Positions 15,746 through 28,032 are shown, counted from the first letter of the stretch. The stretch is DNA of 64,000 bases from Cupidesulfovibrio sp000226255 (GCF_003402415.2 NZ_AP036014.1:1860001-1924000), one strand, 5' to 3'. The notes: generated by a model from the sequence alone, not told the origin. A program made the numbers and translations.

Positions 15746-17537
15746 ATGAAACGCAGGGACGGCTCGGTCGTGCAGGCCATCAAGGCCCGCCTGAACCTCG
15801 TGGAGGTGGCGCGCCGCTACGTCGAGCTGCGCCATACCGGCGGCCCGCGCTGGATGGCCCCGTGCCCGTTCCACCAGGAGACCAAGCCTTCCTTCTCCAT
15901 CAACGAGGAGGAAGGATTTTTCTACTGCTTCGGCTGCCAGGCCTCGGGCGACATTTTCGATTTCTACGGCCGCATCCACGGGCTGGAATTTCGCGAGACG
16001 CTGGAGGCCCTGGCCGAGGAGGCGGGCGTTTCGCTGGAGGACGACTGGAAGCCGGACCCCAAGGTGCAGCGCGAACAGTCGTTCAAGCGGCAGTGCCTGC
16101 GCATGTACGACGTGGCGCGCGAGCATTTCCGGCGCAACCTGACCATTTCGGACGGCCAGGAATGCCGCGACTACATCGCGCGCCGCCAGCTTTCGCCGGA
16201 GATCGTGAACGGTTTCGAGCTTGGCTGGAGCCTGCGCGGATGGTCGGCCCTGGCGGACGCGTTGCGCCGGGCGGGCTTTGCCCAGGCGGACGCCGCGCAG
16301 GCGGGCCTTTTGTCGCGCAACGACGCGGGACGCATGTTCGACCGTTTCCGGGGCCGGATGATCTTTCCCATCAAGAACCTGGCGGGGCAGGTCATCGCCT
16401 TTGGCGGGCGCATCATCGCCGACGAGGACCAGGCCAAGTACATCAACAGCAGCGATTCGGCCATCTACAAGAAAGGGGAGCACCTCTACGGCCTGTTCCA
16501 GGCGCGCCGGGCCATGACCCAGCACAAGACGGCCATGCTTACCGAAGGGTACATGGACGTGCTGACCCTGCACCAGTACGGCTACAACATGGCCTGCGGC
16601 GTGCTGGGCACCGCGCTGACGCCGGAACAGGTCAAGCGCCTTGGCGGCTTCTGCTCCACGGTGGAGCTCTTGTTCGACGGCGACAACCCCGGCCGCAAGG
16701 CGGCCATGCGCGCATGCGAGATGCTGCTGACGCGCGGCATGCGCTGCAAGGTGGTGCTGCTGCCCGACGGCGAGGACATCGACAGCCTGCTGCACGATCA
16801 GGGCAAGGATGCCTTCGAGGCGCTGCGCAAGAGCGCGCCCGACGGGCTGGAATTCTGCATCGACACCCTGCGCACGCTCTATTCGCCGGGCGACGCGCTG
16901 GAATGGTCGCGCAACCTTTTGCGGCAGGCGGGGGCGGGCCATGCGGACGGACAGTTGCTGGCGTCGCGCTTTCTGTCCCGCATCGCCTCTGGCCTTGGCA
17001 TCCGCGAGGACGCCATCCGCGAGGGACTTTCGGGCGATTTCTACAAGGGCGCGGCCGCGGCCGCGCCCGGTGGCCGCGAGGCGCGGCAGCCCGCGCCGCA
17101 GCGCCAGGTGGACGCCGTGCACGCCAGCGGCGACGCACCCGCCAAGCGTGACCGGGCCGTGATGTTCTTTCTGGTGCGCTACCCGCACCATTTCGCCCGC
17201 CTGCGCGAGGCCGGGGCCGAACTGGTGCTGGCCAGCCCGTGGGCGCGTGAACTGTGGGCCAAGATGGCCCGCCACGGCGCGGAGCCGGAGCAGCTTCTGC
17301 CCAATCTTTCGGAACGCGAAAAGGAATTCTGGATCAGGTGCAGGACGGGCGATGTCCCGCCCCGCGACAAGGAACTCGAGGAATTGCAGGATCTGCTTTC
17401 CGGCATCGAATCGGTGACCACACGGGAACTCGGCGCATCAAGCATGATGGCCGCCCTTCGCCAGACGGCGACATCCACCGACCCTGCCGCAGGCATTGAA
17501 TTGCTGAGGGCCCTTCAGGAAACGTTGGGGAGATCGA

Positions 17538-17545
<8 letters not shown>
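15746..17545 (+). CDS. dnaG: DNA primase
   Basis: DnaG makes RNA primers at the replication fork. The 599-residue protein has the N-terminal CHC2 zinc ribbon (C40, H43, C61, C64, with YCFGCQASGD), the catalytic core EFRETLEALAEEAGV and RFRGRMIFPIKN, and a TOPRIM fold with TEGYMDVLTLHQYGYN, VLFDGDNPGRKAA-like and LLPDGEDIDSLL acidic motifs. The C-terminal helicase-interacting region follows. It overlaps rpoD by 8 bases (rpoD ATG at 17538, dnaG stop at 17543-17545), so translation is probably coupled. The 95 bases before it carry no convincing promoter. Confidence 0.96.
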
Positions 17546-19310
<1,765 letters not shown>

Positions 19311-19359
19311 AATTGGCGCGGCGCCCCATGGCGGCGCAACGCATTCGCTGATAACATCG

Positions 19360-19381
19360 GGGGCGGCCAGCAGGCCGCCCC
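19360..19381 (+). terminator. GC-rich hairpin behind rpoD
   Basis: A perfect 9-bp stem (GGGGCGGCC at 19360-19368 with GGCCGCCCC at 19373-19381) has a 4-nt loop. No T tract follows, so it may be a weak terminator, a Rho-dependent pause site or a 3'-end stabiliser for the operon. Confidence 0.45.
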
Positions 19382-19507
19382 TGCCGCGTGCTGGGGGCCA
19401 ACGTGCAACCGTTGACGGCACGCGGCGGCGCATACGCACGGTGCTTCTCCGTACCGACCGGGCGATGCGCGAAGAACACACTCTGACGGTACGAGAACGA
19501 GACCTTC

Positions 19508-20587
19508 ATGGCACAGGACAACACCTGCAATTGCACCCGCCGCGACTGCGCCTTCTCGGGGGAGGGGCGTCTGTGCGATGTGCTGGACCGCGCCGGGGTG
19601 CCGCGTGACGGCAAGTGGCGCACGCTCATCTTCTACATGCGCGGGTTGGGCGAGTTCAGCACCCTCAGCGACGAACAGAAGGCCCGCATCCAGCAACTGC
19701 TGGTGGACGTGCTGAACCGGCGGGATTTCAGCGAGGCCAGCTATCACGACGTGCTGCGGGCCGACAGGGACATCCGTGTGGAACCCTACGAGTGCCGCAT
19801 GCGCGAGGCCCTGCAGGAAGCGGAACGTCTGGCCCGCGAATTCCGCTCCATGCTGCACCAGCGGCGGGGCGACATGGACAGGCTGGAACAGGACAGCGTG
19901 CGCGCCGTGGAAAGCGGGCTGGACCCGGCCGAAGTGGTGCGCCTGTTGCGGGCCACCTTCAGCGAAGTGCGCGAACAGTTGGAGAACGACGCAGCCCGGG
20001 TGGGCGAACTGACCGTCACCGACCCGCTCACCGGGCTGGGCAACCGGCGCGCCTTCGACGCCGCCCTGGCGGCGGGCGAGGCGGCGTGGGCCGGGGGCAC
20101 CCCGCTGGCGCTGGTGCTGTTCGACGTGGACCGCTTCAAGCTGATCAACGACCAGCACGGACACCGCATCGGCGACCAGGTGCTGCGTACCGTGGCCGAG
20201 GTGTTGCGCCGCAAGGTGGATGACTGCAACCGTAGCGTGGGCGAGGGGGCCGGAGAATGCGCCTCTGCCGTGGCGCGCTACGGGGGCGAGGAATTCGCCC
20301 TGGTGCTTACCGGCGAAGGCGCGCTGCGGGCCGGGGAGATCGCCGAATCGGTGCGCGCGGGGCTTGAGGGCGTCAGCTTCGCCATCCGCGACGGCAATGG
20401 GCAGACGGTGGAGCATGGCGTGCGCGTGACCATGAGCGCGGGCGTGGCCCATGCCCGTCCGGGCCTTGCGGCGCCGCTGGCGGAAAGCCTGTTCGACCTG
20501 GCCGACAAGGCCCTGTACGAGGCCAAGCGCGAGGGGCGCAACCGGGTGCGGGTGTTTTTGGCCGAAGACGGCGGACAGCCGAAATAG
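19508..20587 (+). CDS. Diguanylate cyclase with Cys-rich N-terminus
   Basis: The 359-residue protein ends in a GGDEF domain (from about residue 170, ELTVTDPLTGLGNRRAFDAAL, FDVDRFKLINDQHGHRIGD) with active-site motif GGEEF at 259-263, so synthesis of cyclic di-GMP is likely. The usual inhibitory RxxD site five residues before GGEEF reads ECAS, and a short insertion precedes it, so classical product inhibition should be absent. The first about 25 residues contain four cysteines (C7, C9, C14, C23) that could bind a metal or Fe-S cluster. A helical segment (95-165) forms the linker. No membrane helix is seen, so it is cytosolic. It sits alone between rpoD and the multicopper oxidase. Confidence 0.88.
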   Translation: MAQDNTCNCTRRDCAFSGEGRLCDVLDRAGVPRDGKWRTLIFYMRGLGEFSTLSDEQKARIQQLLVDVLNRRDFSEASYHDVLRADRDIRVEPYECRMREALQEAERLAREFRSMLHQRRGDMDRLEQDSVRAVESGLDPAEVVRLLRATFSEVREQLENDAARVGELTVTDPLTGLGNRRAFDAALAAGEAAWAGGTPLALVLFDVDRFKLINDQHGHRIGDQVLRTVAEVLRRKVDDCNRSVGEGAGECASAVARYGGEEFALVLTGEGALRAGEIAESVRAGLEGVSFAIRDGNGQTVEHGVRVTMSAGVAHARPGLAAPLAESLFDLADKALYEAKREGRNRVRVFLAEDGGQPK

Positions 20588-20915
20588 CTGCCCCCGCCCT
20601 GTGGGACTGGAGCACGGGTCGCGCGCGGCAGAGCCCATGCGGGACGATGATTCTTCCAGGATATTGCCGCACGCACCCGGATGGCGGGGCGGCGGGCGAA
20701 AGCGCCATCGGCCGGAACGGCCGGGGCGCTTTTCGCGTTGCGGGGCCGGGGCTTTCCGGGCGCGCGAGCGGGCAGAAGGGACAGTGTGCCGCGCGCCGAG
20801 TTGCGGCGAACGCCGGTTGGTGTACACTGTGCCAAACCGCCGTTGCCGCGCGGCATCCCGAACAGGCCGGACTGCGTGCCGCGCCCATGTTTCCTCTGGC
20901 CAAGGAGGTGCATCC
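20588..20915. other. Intergenic region between cyclase and oxidase genes
   Basis: These 328 bases hold the cyclase terminator (20696-20735) and, 90 bases before the oxidase, the string TGTACACTGT at 20821-20830, which contains a possible -10 (TACACT) without a convincing -35. The consensus-perfect ribosome binding site AAGGAGGTG lies at 20902-20910. No gene is supported. Confidence 0.45.
20696..20735 (+). terminator. Terminator of the diguanylate cyclase gene
   Basis: The outer stem GCGAAAGCGCC pairs with GGCGCTTTTCGC (one extra T), enclosing an inner CGGCC/GGCCG pair. The T run within the descending arm is typical of intrinsic terminators. Confidence 0.6.
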
Positions 20916-22982
20916 ATGTCGTCTCGATCCACCCGTGCACCCAAACGCGTGACATCTGGCCAGCAACGCCTGGGGGGCGACCGCCCCGATCTTTCAGCCC
21001 GTTCCGTCACCCGCGCCATCTCCCATCCCGGCACCCTGACCCGCCGTGGGTTCCTGCGCCTGGCGGGCGGCGCGGCGCTGGGACTGGGCATTGCCACGGG
21101 TCTGCCCATGTGGGCCGCGTGGGGGGGGCGGGCCTGGGCGGCCGCCGCGCATCCGCTATCCGGCGGGCCGTTGCCCCTGCCCGGCCAATCCGGCCAATCC
21201 GGCCAATCCGGCCAGTCCGGCAAGTCAGGCCTGTTCGGGCTGCTGACCCCCACGGGACCGTTCACCCTCACCGCCGCGCCCCAGCCGGGCCTGCTGCCCG
21301 CCACGGGCGGCCCCCTGCTGACCTACATGGCGGAACACGAGGGCCGCGTGTACCACAACCCCGTGCTGGTGCTGGACAAGGGGCAGGACTTCGCCGTGCG
21401 CCTGGTGAACGGGCTTGGGGCCATAGGGCCCGCTCCGGGCGGGCACGGCGATGTGCATGGGGCAGGGCACGGGGGGCATGCTCCCGCCGCGGCGTCCGGC
21501 TCCAACGATGCCGGTCCGGACACCATCATCCACTGGCACGGCGTGGACTGCCCCTGGCGTCAGGCCGGGCATCCCATGTATGCCGTGGGTCCCGGCGGGC
21601 ACTACGACTATGCCTTCCCCATCACCAACCGGTCGGGCACCTACTGGTACCACCCGCATCCGCACGGGGACACGGCGCGGCAGGCCTATCTGGGGCTGGC
21701 CTCGTTTTTCATCGTGCGCGACGACGAGGAGCGCGCCTTCGCGCGTGAACTGGACCTGACCCTGGGCGTCACCGACATTCCACTGGTGTTGCAGGACAAA
21801 CGCATCGGGCCGGACGGCGGGCTGGTTTACACTCCCACGCAGGACGAACTGTTCATGGGTTACCTGGGCGACCGGGTGCTGGTGAACGGCGCGCACCTGC
21901 CCACGCTGTCCGCTGCCACCCGGGTCTACCGGTTCCGGCTGCTCAACGGCAGCACGGCGCGCATCTTCAACCTGTCCTTCGTGCCGGGCGGGGGCGCTGG
22001 CGACAGCAGGGGCAAGGCGACCGCCCGGCCGCCCGTGCTGCCCATGACGCTCATCGCCAACGACGGCGGCTTTCTGCCCGTACCCTGCCAGATCGACGGG
22101 CTTTTCCTTGTGCCGGGAGAGCGCGCGGAAGTGCTGCTGGACCTGCGCGGCCTTGATGTGGGCGAGGTGGCGTGGCTGCGCAATCTGTCGTTCGACCCCA
22201 TGCACAACGAGATGGATCATGCGGGCGGGGGAACAGGCGAGGCCGGGGGCACTGGCCATGGCGGCGGGCACGGTGATGCAGCCGTTGCCACTCCCTCGGA
22301 CGCGCAGGGAATGAGGATGGGGCATGACGGTTCCATGCCCCACGGCATGACCAGGGCCACCATGCCCAAGGTGACGGATGCGGCCGAGGGACACGGCGGC
22401 CACGGGGCGGGCGGTGGGGCGCACGGGGAAACGGGCGGCCTGGCCGAAGGCGGCGCTTACCCCATCCTGCGGGTGTCTGTGGAACGCGCGGAACGCTATG
22501 ACCGCAAGATTCCCGAGCGGTTTTCCTCGACGGGAGATGCCACCGACGCTCTGGCGGACCTGCCTGCATTCACACGCACCCTGCGGCTCGCGGCCGACGG
22601 CAAGCGCTGGACCATCGCCGGTGAGACCTTCGCCATGGACCGCTTTCCCATCACGGTGCCGGACAGGCGGCGCGAGCTGTGGGCGATTGTGAACGCGGCC
22701 CGCAGCATGCCGCACCCCATGCACCTGCACGGGTACTTTTTTCGCGTTCGCGAGCGACGTGGCAGCCCGGCGCAGGTGCGCTCCCTGGCCGTGGACGGCG
22801 CGGGCAGGCTGCCCACGGACCTGGGCCTGAAGGACACGGTGCTGGCGTGGCCCGGCGAAACGGTGCTGGCCGACGTGGATTTCAGCGCGCCGGCCTACCC
22901 CGGCGAACAGGTGTTCCTGTTCCACTGCCACAACCTGGAGCACGAGGACCAGGGGATGATGGTCAACGTGCGCCTGCCATAG
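20916..22982 (+). CDS. Tat-exported multicopper oxidase (CueO/CopA-like)
   Basis: The 688-residue protein has a twin-arginine signal (LTRRGFLRLAGGAALGLGIA, about residues 40-65), so it folds with copper in the cytosol before export. All four copper-ligand clusters are visible: IIHWHG, YWYHPHPHGD, HPMHLHGYFF and FLFHCHNLEHEDQGMM (the His-Cys-His and axial Met of the blue copper site). Such enzymes oxidise Cu(I) or organic substrates at the expense of oxygen in the periplasm. A His/Met/Gly-rich insertion (about residues 435-510, with MGHDGSMPHGM and GHGGHGAGGGAHGE) probably binds extra copper, like the Met-rich helix of CueO. A shorter His-rich loop lies near residues 175-190. The start follows a perfect AAGGAGGTG. 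No copper-responsive regulator is adjacent. Confidence 0.93.
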   Translation: MSSRSTRAPKRVTSGQQRLGGDRPDLSARSVTRAISHPGTLTRRGFLRLAGGAALGLGIATGLPMWAAWGGRAWAAAAHPLSGGPLPLPGQSGQSGQSGQSGKSGLFGLLTPTGPFTLTAAPQPGLLPATGGPLLTYMAEHEGRVYHNPVLVLDKGQDFAVRLVNGLGAIGPAPGGHGDVHGAGHGGHAPAAASGSNDAGPDTIIHWHGVDCPWRQAGHPMYAVGPGGHYDYAFPITNRSGTYWYHPHPHGDTARQAYLGLASFFIVRDDEERAFARELDLTLGVTDIPLVLQDKRIGPDGGLVYTPTQDELFMGYLGDRVLVNGAHLPTLSAATRVYRFRLLNGSTARIFNLSFVPGGGAGDSRGKATARPPVLPMTLIANDGGFLPVPCQIDGLFLVPGERAEVLLDLRGLDVGEVAWLRNLSFDPMHNEMDHAGGGTGEAGGTGHGGGHGDAAVATPSDAQGMRMGHDGSMPHGMTRATMPKVTDAAEGHGGHGAGGGAHGETGGLAEGGAYPILRVSVERAERYDRKIPERFSSTGDATDALADLPAFTRTLRLAADGKRWTIAGETFAMDRFPITVPDRRRELWAIVNAARSMPHPMHLHGYFFRVRERRGSPAQVRSLAVDGAGRLPTDLGLKDTVLAWPGETVLADVDFSAPAYPGEQVFLFHCHNLEHEDQGMMVNVRLP
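21181..21225 (+). repeat. Five tandem 9-bp units in the oxidase gene
   Basis: Three exact CCGGCCAAT units and two variants (CCGGCCAGT, CCGGCAAGT) encode repeated Gly-Gln-Ser in the linker after the Tat signal. The 9-bp unit keeps the frame, so copy number could vary between strains without loss of function. Confidence 0.9.
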
Positions 22983-23072
22983 GCGGGGGAGAAGAAGCAT
23001 TCCGGAATCGTGCCGGAAGGTTGCCCGCAAGTCCGGCCACGGGCGCGGCATTGCCGCAACGCCATGAACGAA

Positions 23073-23108
23073 GAAGCCCGCCGTCCCCATCTGGGAGCGG
23101 CGGGCTTC
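23073..23108. terminator. Bidirectional terminator between oxidase and rho
   Basis: An 11-bp perfect stem (GAAGCCCGCCG at 23073-23083 with its complement at 23098-23108) encloses a smaller TCCC/GGGA pair. GTGCGTTTTC follows on the plus strand and CTTCGTTC on the minus strand. It separates the convergent oxidase and rho genes and may serve both. Confidence 0.6.
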
Positions 23109-23142
23109 GTGCGTTTTCGGCGTGAAAGAGGGCGCGCGGGCG

Positions 23143-24393
<1,251 letters not shown>

Positions 24394-24741
24394 GGCCGTT
24401 TCGGAACCCTGAACGTTCTTCTTTTTCCTCATAGGCGTGGTGGGATACTGCTTTGGAAGGATGTGGAGGGTATATGAAAGGATAGGACCACAGTCGGCCG
24501 CACGGCGCGAAAGACCGCACGATGGCGAACCGGTCACGAGGCGGGACTGATGTCGGAGTGACTATAAGAAGGAAATACGTCGAGATGGTCGGGCGGGAAC
24601 ACTGTACCGGGTCCGCTGCCGGGTTTTCATTGCCCGGAATGGAGGGGAGAGGACCCGCAAGAGTGGTGTTGCAACAATCGGTTGCTTCCACCCGCCGTAC
24701 AAGGGGCTACCTAGCCCATTCGACACGGGATGGCAAGAGGT
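24394..24741. other. Intergenic leader region between carD and rho
   Basis: These 348 bases precede rho on the minus strand. The part near rho is unusually A/T-rich for this window (for example AAGGATGTGGAGGGTATATGAAAG, plus-strand view, shown in part) and could hold a rho promoter or long autoregulated leader. A possible -10 (TATAGT, minus strand, near 24560) lacks a matching -35. A weak GGGCTA/TAGCCC hairpin at 24705-24718 lies just behind carD. No gene is supported. Confidence 0.35.
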
Positions 24742-25257
24742 CTACTCGTTTTTTTCCCTGGCCTGCAAGACGTCCTGGAACATCTCTTCGATTTCGGCGC
24801 GCACATGGTCCTGGGTGCGGTCGAGCACGCAGGCCAGTTCCAGGGTAATCAGGCCCATGGCCTGCTCCAGCAGGCGGCGTTCGCCGAACGAGAGTTCCTT
24901 GTCGCGGCCGATGAGCAGCAACTCGCGCAGCACGTAGGCCACGTCCGCCAAATCGCCGCTTTTCAGCTTTTCGGAATATTCGCGGTACCGGCGGTTCCAG
25001 TTCTGGCCGGTGTACCCGGTGAAGCCGGTGCGGTCGCGCAGGGATTCGAGGATCTCGGCCCCGCGTTCCGGCGCGCACAGCGGCCGCAGCCCCACGTTGG
25101 CCGCGTTGCGCACGGGCACCATGAGCGTCACGTTGTTGCCGAGGATGCGGACGATGTAAAAGTCCGTGGCAACACCGCCAACTACCTGCGACTCGACGCG
25201 TTCGACCTTGCCGACGCCTTGAGCCGGGTAGACGACGAGTTGATCCTGGGCAAACAC
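24742..25257 (-). CDS. carD: CarD/CdnL-family transcriptional regulator
   Basis: The 171-residue protein begins with the RNA-polymerase-interaction Tudor-like domain (AQDQLVVYPAQGVGKVERVE, DFYIVRILGNNVTLMVPVRNAANVGLRPL), followed by a helical DNA-binding domain (QNWNRRYREYSEKLKSGDLADVAYVLREL, SFGERRLLEQAMGLITLELA). CarD/CdnL proteins bind the beta subunit and stabilise open complexes, often at rRNA promoters. The start is a GTG at 25257, preceded by GGAG at 8-base spacing; an ATG slightly upstream is out of frame. It lies between pth and rho on the same strand, with about 300 bases to pth. Confidence 0.9.
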   Translation of the reverse strand: MFAQDQLVVYPAQGVGKVERVESQVVGGVATDFYIVRILGNNVTLMVPVRNAANVGLRPLCAPERGAEILESLRDRTGFTGYTGQNWNRRYREYSEKLKSGDLADVAYVLRELLLIGRDKELSFGERRLLEQAMGLITLELACVLDRTQDHVRAEIEEMFQDVLQAREKNE

Positions 25258-25553
25258 TCGGTGAACTCCATGCGGGGGAAAATAAGGTTGATCTCGGCAG
25301 GAAAGAACAGTCTATCCCAATCCGCAGCAAGAGTCCATCCCGCGTCAGGTTGACGGCGCAGCGCATGCTGGCGGGGGCGCAGGCCGCGCCTTGCGGACGG
25401 GCGGGAAGAACGGTTGTCCGTGCCGGGTTATGTGGGAGTGCAGGCTGGGCAGCTTGCCGTGCGGCAACGAAAGCCGAAGGTTTGCCTCGGCCGGGCCGCA
25501 CCTGTAGCGTGCGGACGGTACGGGCTCTACAGCGGTTCGTGGCCCTGCCAGCG

Positions 25554-26162
25554 TCAGTCGGGCAGGAAGGCGTTGGCGAACTGGGTGGTGGCCGTGGCGC
25601 CCTGGGCGGCGAAAATGGTCATGGCCTGCACGGCGGCGGGCAGCAGCTTGTCCAGCAGCTCCTGTTCCGGGCCGGACAGGCGGCCGAGCACCCAGTTGGT
25701 GGTTTCGCCGCCGTGCGGAGGGCGGCCAATGCCCAGGCGCAGCCGGTGGAAGTCGGGCGTGCCGAGCAGCTGGGTGATGGATTTCAACCCGTTGTGCCCG
25801 GCGTTGCCGCCCCCGGTCTTGAACTTCATGCGGCCGAAGGGGATGTCCAGTTCGTCGTGCACCACCAGAATGGAGGCTGGCTTGACCCGGTAGTACGAGG
25901 CGATGGCCAGCACCGCTTCGCCGCTCAGGTTCATGAAGGTCTGCGGCTTGGCCACAAGCCAGGGATCGCCGGATGGCGTGATGCGGCAGCGCCACAGGTC
26001 GTATTTCTTCTTGCCGCCGGAAAGCTGGTCGCACCCGCCGCCCGGTTCGCGGGCGGCTGCTTCCATCAGCGCGTCCACGGCCATGAAGCCCAGGTTGTGG
26101 CGCGTGCGCTCGTATTCCTTGCCCGGATTGCCCAGGCCGACGATGAGACCGGCGACGTTCAT
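25554..26162 (-). CDS. pth: Peptidyl-tRNA hydrolase
   Basis: Pth cleaves peptidyl-tRNA released from stalled ribosomes. The 202-residue protein has the family signatures: GLGNPGKEYERTRHNLGF with Asn12 and catalytic His22, KPQTFMNLSGEAV, the VHDELDIPFGRMKFKTGG loop with the catalytic Asp, and GHNGLKSITQLLGT. A short insertion (GGGCDQLSGGKKKYD) precedes the third strand. About 290 bases separate it from rplY upstream, with a strong hairpin in the gap, but the rplY-pth order is common because both are translation genes. Confidence 0.96.
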   Translation of the reverse strand: MNVAGLIVGLGNPGKEYERTRHNLGFMAVDALMEAAAREPGGGCDQLSGGKKKYDLWRCRITPSGDPWLVAKPQTFMNLSGEAVLAIASYYRVKPASILVVHDELDIPFGRMKFKTGGGNAGHNGLKSITQLLGTPDFHRLRLGIGRPPHGGETTNWVLGRLSGPEQELLDKLLPAAVQAMTIFAAQGATATTQFANAFLPD

Positions 26163-26330
26163 GCGTGAAAGGGGTGGTTGTAGGTGGCGGAACGGAGAGA
26201 GGAGCGCCGGAAGCAGGCATGACCGCCATGGCTCGGCAGAGCTGGCAGATCTGGCGGGGCAGCCGGATTATGGGCAACCCTGGCTACGTCCGTGCGGACT
26301 GCGCCGCACCGGGCTTCGCCAACGCGGAAA

Positions 26331-26358
26331 CCGGCCCCGCGCATCTGCGCGGGGCCGG
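26331..26358. terminator. 12-bp perfect hairpin between rplY and pth
   Basis: CCGGCCCCGCGC (26331-26342) pairs perfectly with 26347-26358 across a 4-nt loop. On the minus strand TTTCCGCG follows, a short T run. It could terminate or attenuate transcription after rplY and reduce pth expression. Confidence 0.5.
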
Positions 26359-26455
26359 AGGGAAACCGCGGTCCGAACCGTGGGAACACGCCTGAATCAT
26401 GCCGCACGCACCAAGGTGCGCGGCGCGGCAGGGGCGTGACGCCCGGCCTTGGTCG

Positions 26456-27031
26456 CTATTCCTCGCCCTTGGGCGAGACGACGGCGACGATGGCGAAGTT
26501 GCGGTCGGCAACGGCAGTGACGCCTTCGCCGAGCGGCAGGTCGTTCACGCTGATGGTCTTGCCGATTTCAAGGTCGGTCAGATCGATGGTGATCTTGCTG
26601 GGCATCAGCAGGGGCTTGGCGCAAATGTCCAGCGCTTCGCGGTACACTTCCAGCTTGCCGCCCACCTTCACGCCCTTGGAGGTGCCGGTGAATTCGAGGG
26701 GCACGCGGATCTTGACGGGCTTTTCCAGGTCCACGCCGCGAAAATCGATGTGCGAGAAGCGGCTTTTCACCGGGTGGTACTGGATCTGCCAGAACAGCGC
26801 CGGGTAGGTGGTCTTGGTGCCGTTGTCGTCCAGTTCGAGGTTGAAGACGGTGGTGCGGCCCACGGCTTCGAACATCTTCTCGACGGGAAGCGTGTCCATC
26901 ACGATCGGCACGTTCAGGCCTTCGGCGTTGTAGAACACGCCGGGGACCAGGGTTTCGACCCGCAGCTTGCGGTTGGCGCCCTTGCCAAGGCCGTCACGCT
27001 TGCGCACGCTCAAAGTCTTCAGTTCGGACAT
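26456..27031 (-). CDS. rplY: 50S ribosomal protein bL25 (CTC form)
   Basis: The 191-residue protein consists of the 5S-rRNA-binding L25 domain (ELKTLSVRKRDGLGKGANRKLR, PGVFYNAEGLNVPIVMD) and the C-terminal TL5/CTC beta domain (IRVPLEFTGTSKGVKVGGKLE, PSKITIDLTDLEIGKTISVNDLPL, FAIVAVVSPKGEE). It is therefore the long general-stress-type form rather than the short E. coli type. It binds 5S rRNA in the large subunit. The start at 27031 follows AAGGAGAACTGCA, a strong ribosome binding site. prs lies 62 bases upstream, and the prs-ctc pairing is widespread. Confidence 0.95.
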   Translation of the reverse strand: MSELKTLSVRKRDGLGKGANRKLRVETLVPGVFYNAEGLNVPIVMDTLPVEKMFEAVGRTTVFNLELDDNGTKTTYPALFWQIQYHPVKSRFSHIDFRGVDLEKPVKIRVPLEFTGTSKGVKVGGKLEVYREALDICAKPLLMPSKITIDLTDLEIGKTISVNDLPLGEGVTAVADRNFAIVAVVSPKGEE

Positions 27032-27093
27032 TGCAGTTCTCCTTAAATTCATTCCCGCGTAAGCATCCCGCCCCGCGTCGGAATGTGAATTGC

Positions 27094-28032
27094 TTATACG
27101 AAAAGCACGCTCACCGAGGATTCGGTGTGGATGTTGTGGATGGCCTTGGCCAGAAGGCCGGCCACGGACAGCACCTTCAGCTTGCCGCACGCGGCCAGCT
27201 TGTCGCCCAGGGGCACCGTGTCGGTAACGATGACCTGCGAAAAGGCGGAATTGCACAGCCGCTCGATGGCGGGGCCGGAAAGCACGGGGTGGGTGGCGCA
27301 AGCCATGACTTCCTTGGCCCCGTTCTTCAGCAGCACGTCGCCCGCCGCGCACATGGTGCCCGCGGTGTCGATCATGTCGTCCACCACGATGGCGATCTTG
27401 TCCTTCACGTCGCCGATGACGTGCATGGCCGACGCCTGGTTGGGCCTGTCGCGGCGCTTGTCGATGATGGCGAGTCCCGCGTTCAGCTTCTTGGCGAACG
27501 AGCGGGCGCGCTCCACGCCGCCCGCGTCGGGCGAGACGATGACGATGTCACCGGCGTACGGACGCAGGTATTCGAGAATGACCGGCTGCGCGTACAGGTT
27601 GTCCACCGGAACGTCGAAAAAGCCCTGAATCTGCCCGGCGTGCAGGTCTACCGTAACCACCCGGTCGGTGCCGGCGGTGGTCAGGAAGTCGGCCACCAGC
27701 TTGGCGCTGATGGGCGCGCGCGGGCTGACCTTGCGGTCCTGCCGGGCGTAGCCGTAGTAGGGCACCACGGCGGTGACGCGGCCCGCGCTGGCACGCTTGA
27801 GCGCATCCAGCATCAGGCAGAGCTGCATCAGGTTGTAATTCACGGGCGAACAGGTGGCCTGAACGACGAACACGTCGTCACCACGCACGTTGTCGCCGAT
27901 CTCGATGCGAATCTCGCCGTCGCTGAACGTCTCGCACAGGGCCGGGGTGAGCTGGCACCCCAGATGGTCACAGATGGCCTTGGCGAGGGCGGGGTTCGAC
28001 GTGCCGGTAAGAATCTTCAGATCACCGTGCAT
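27094..28032 (-). CDS. prs: Ribose-phosphate pyrophosphokinase
   Basis: PRPP synthase makes phosphoribosyl pyrophosphate from ribose-5-phosphate and ATP for purine, pyrimidine, His, Trp and NAD synthesis. The 312-residue protein has the expected segments: FSDGEIRIEIGDNVRGDDVF, VVPYYGYARQDRKVSPRAPIS (ATP site), VTVDLHAGQIQGFFDVPVDN (the flexible-loop/metal site), SPDAGGVERAR, and the PRPP loop AIVVDDMIDTAGTM. ATG at 28032 gives the standard N-terminus (HGDLKILTGTSNPALA). A tRNA-Gln gene precedes it by 48 bases on the same strand. Confidence 0.97.
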   Translation of the reverse strand: MHGDLKILTGTSNPALAKAICDHLGCQLTPALCETFSDGEIRIEIGDNVRGDDVFVVQATCSPVNYNLMQLCLMLDALKRASAGRVTAVVPYYGYARQDRKVSPRAPISAKLVADFLTTAGTDRVVTVDLHAGQIQGFFDVPVDNLYAQPVILEYLRPYAGDIVIVSPDAGGVERARSFAKKLNAGLAIIDKRRDRPNQASAMHVIGDVKDKIAIVVDDMIDTAGTMCAAGDVLLKNGAKEVMACATHPVLSGPAIERLCNSAFSQVIVTDTVPLGDKLAACGKLKVLSVAGLLAKAIHNIHTESSVSVLFV

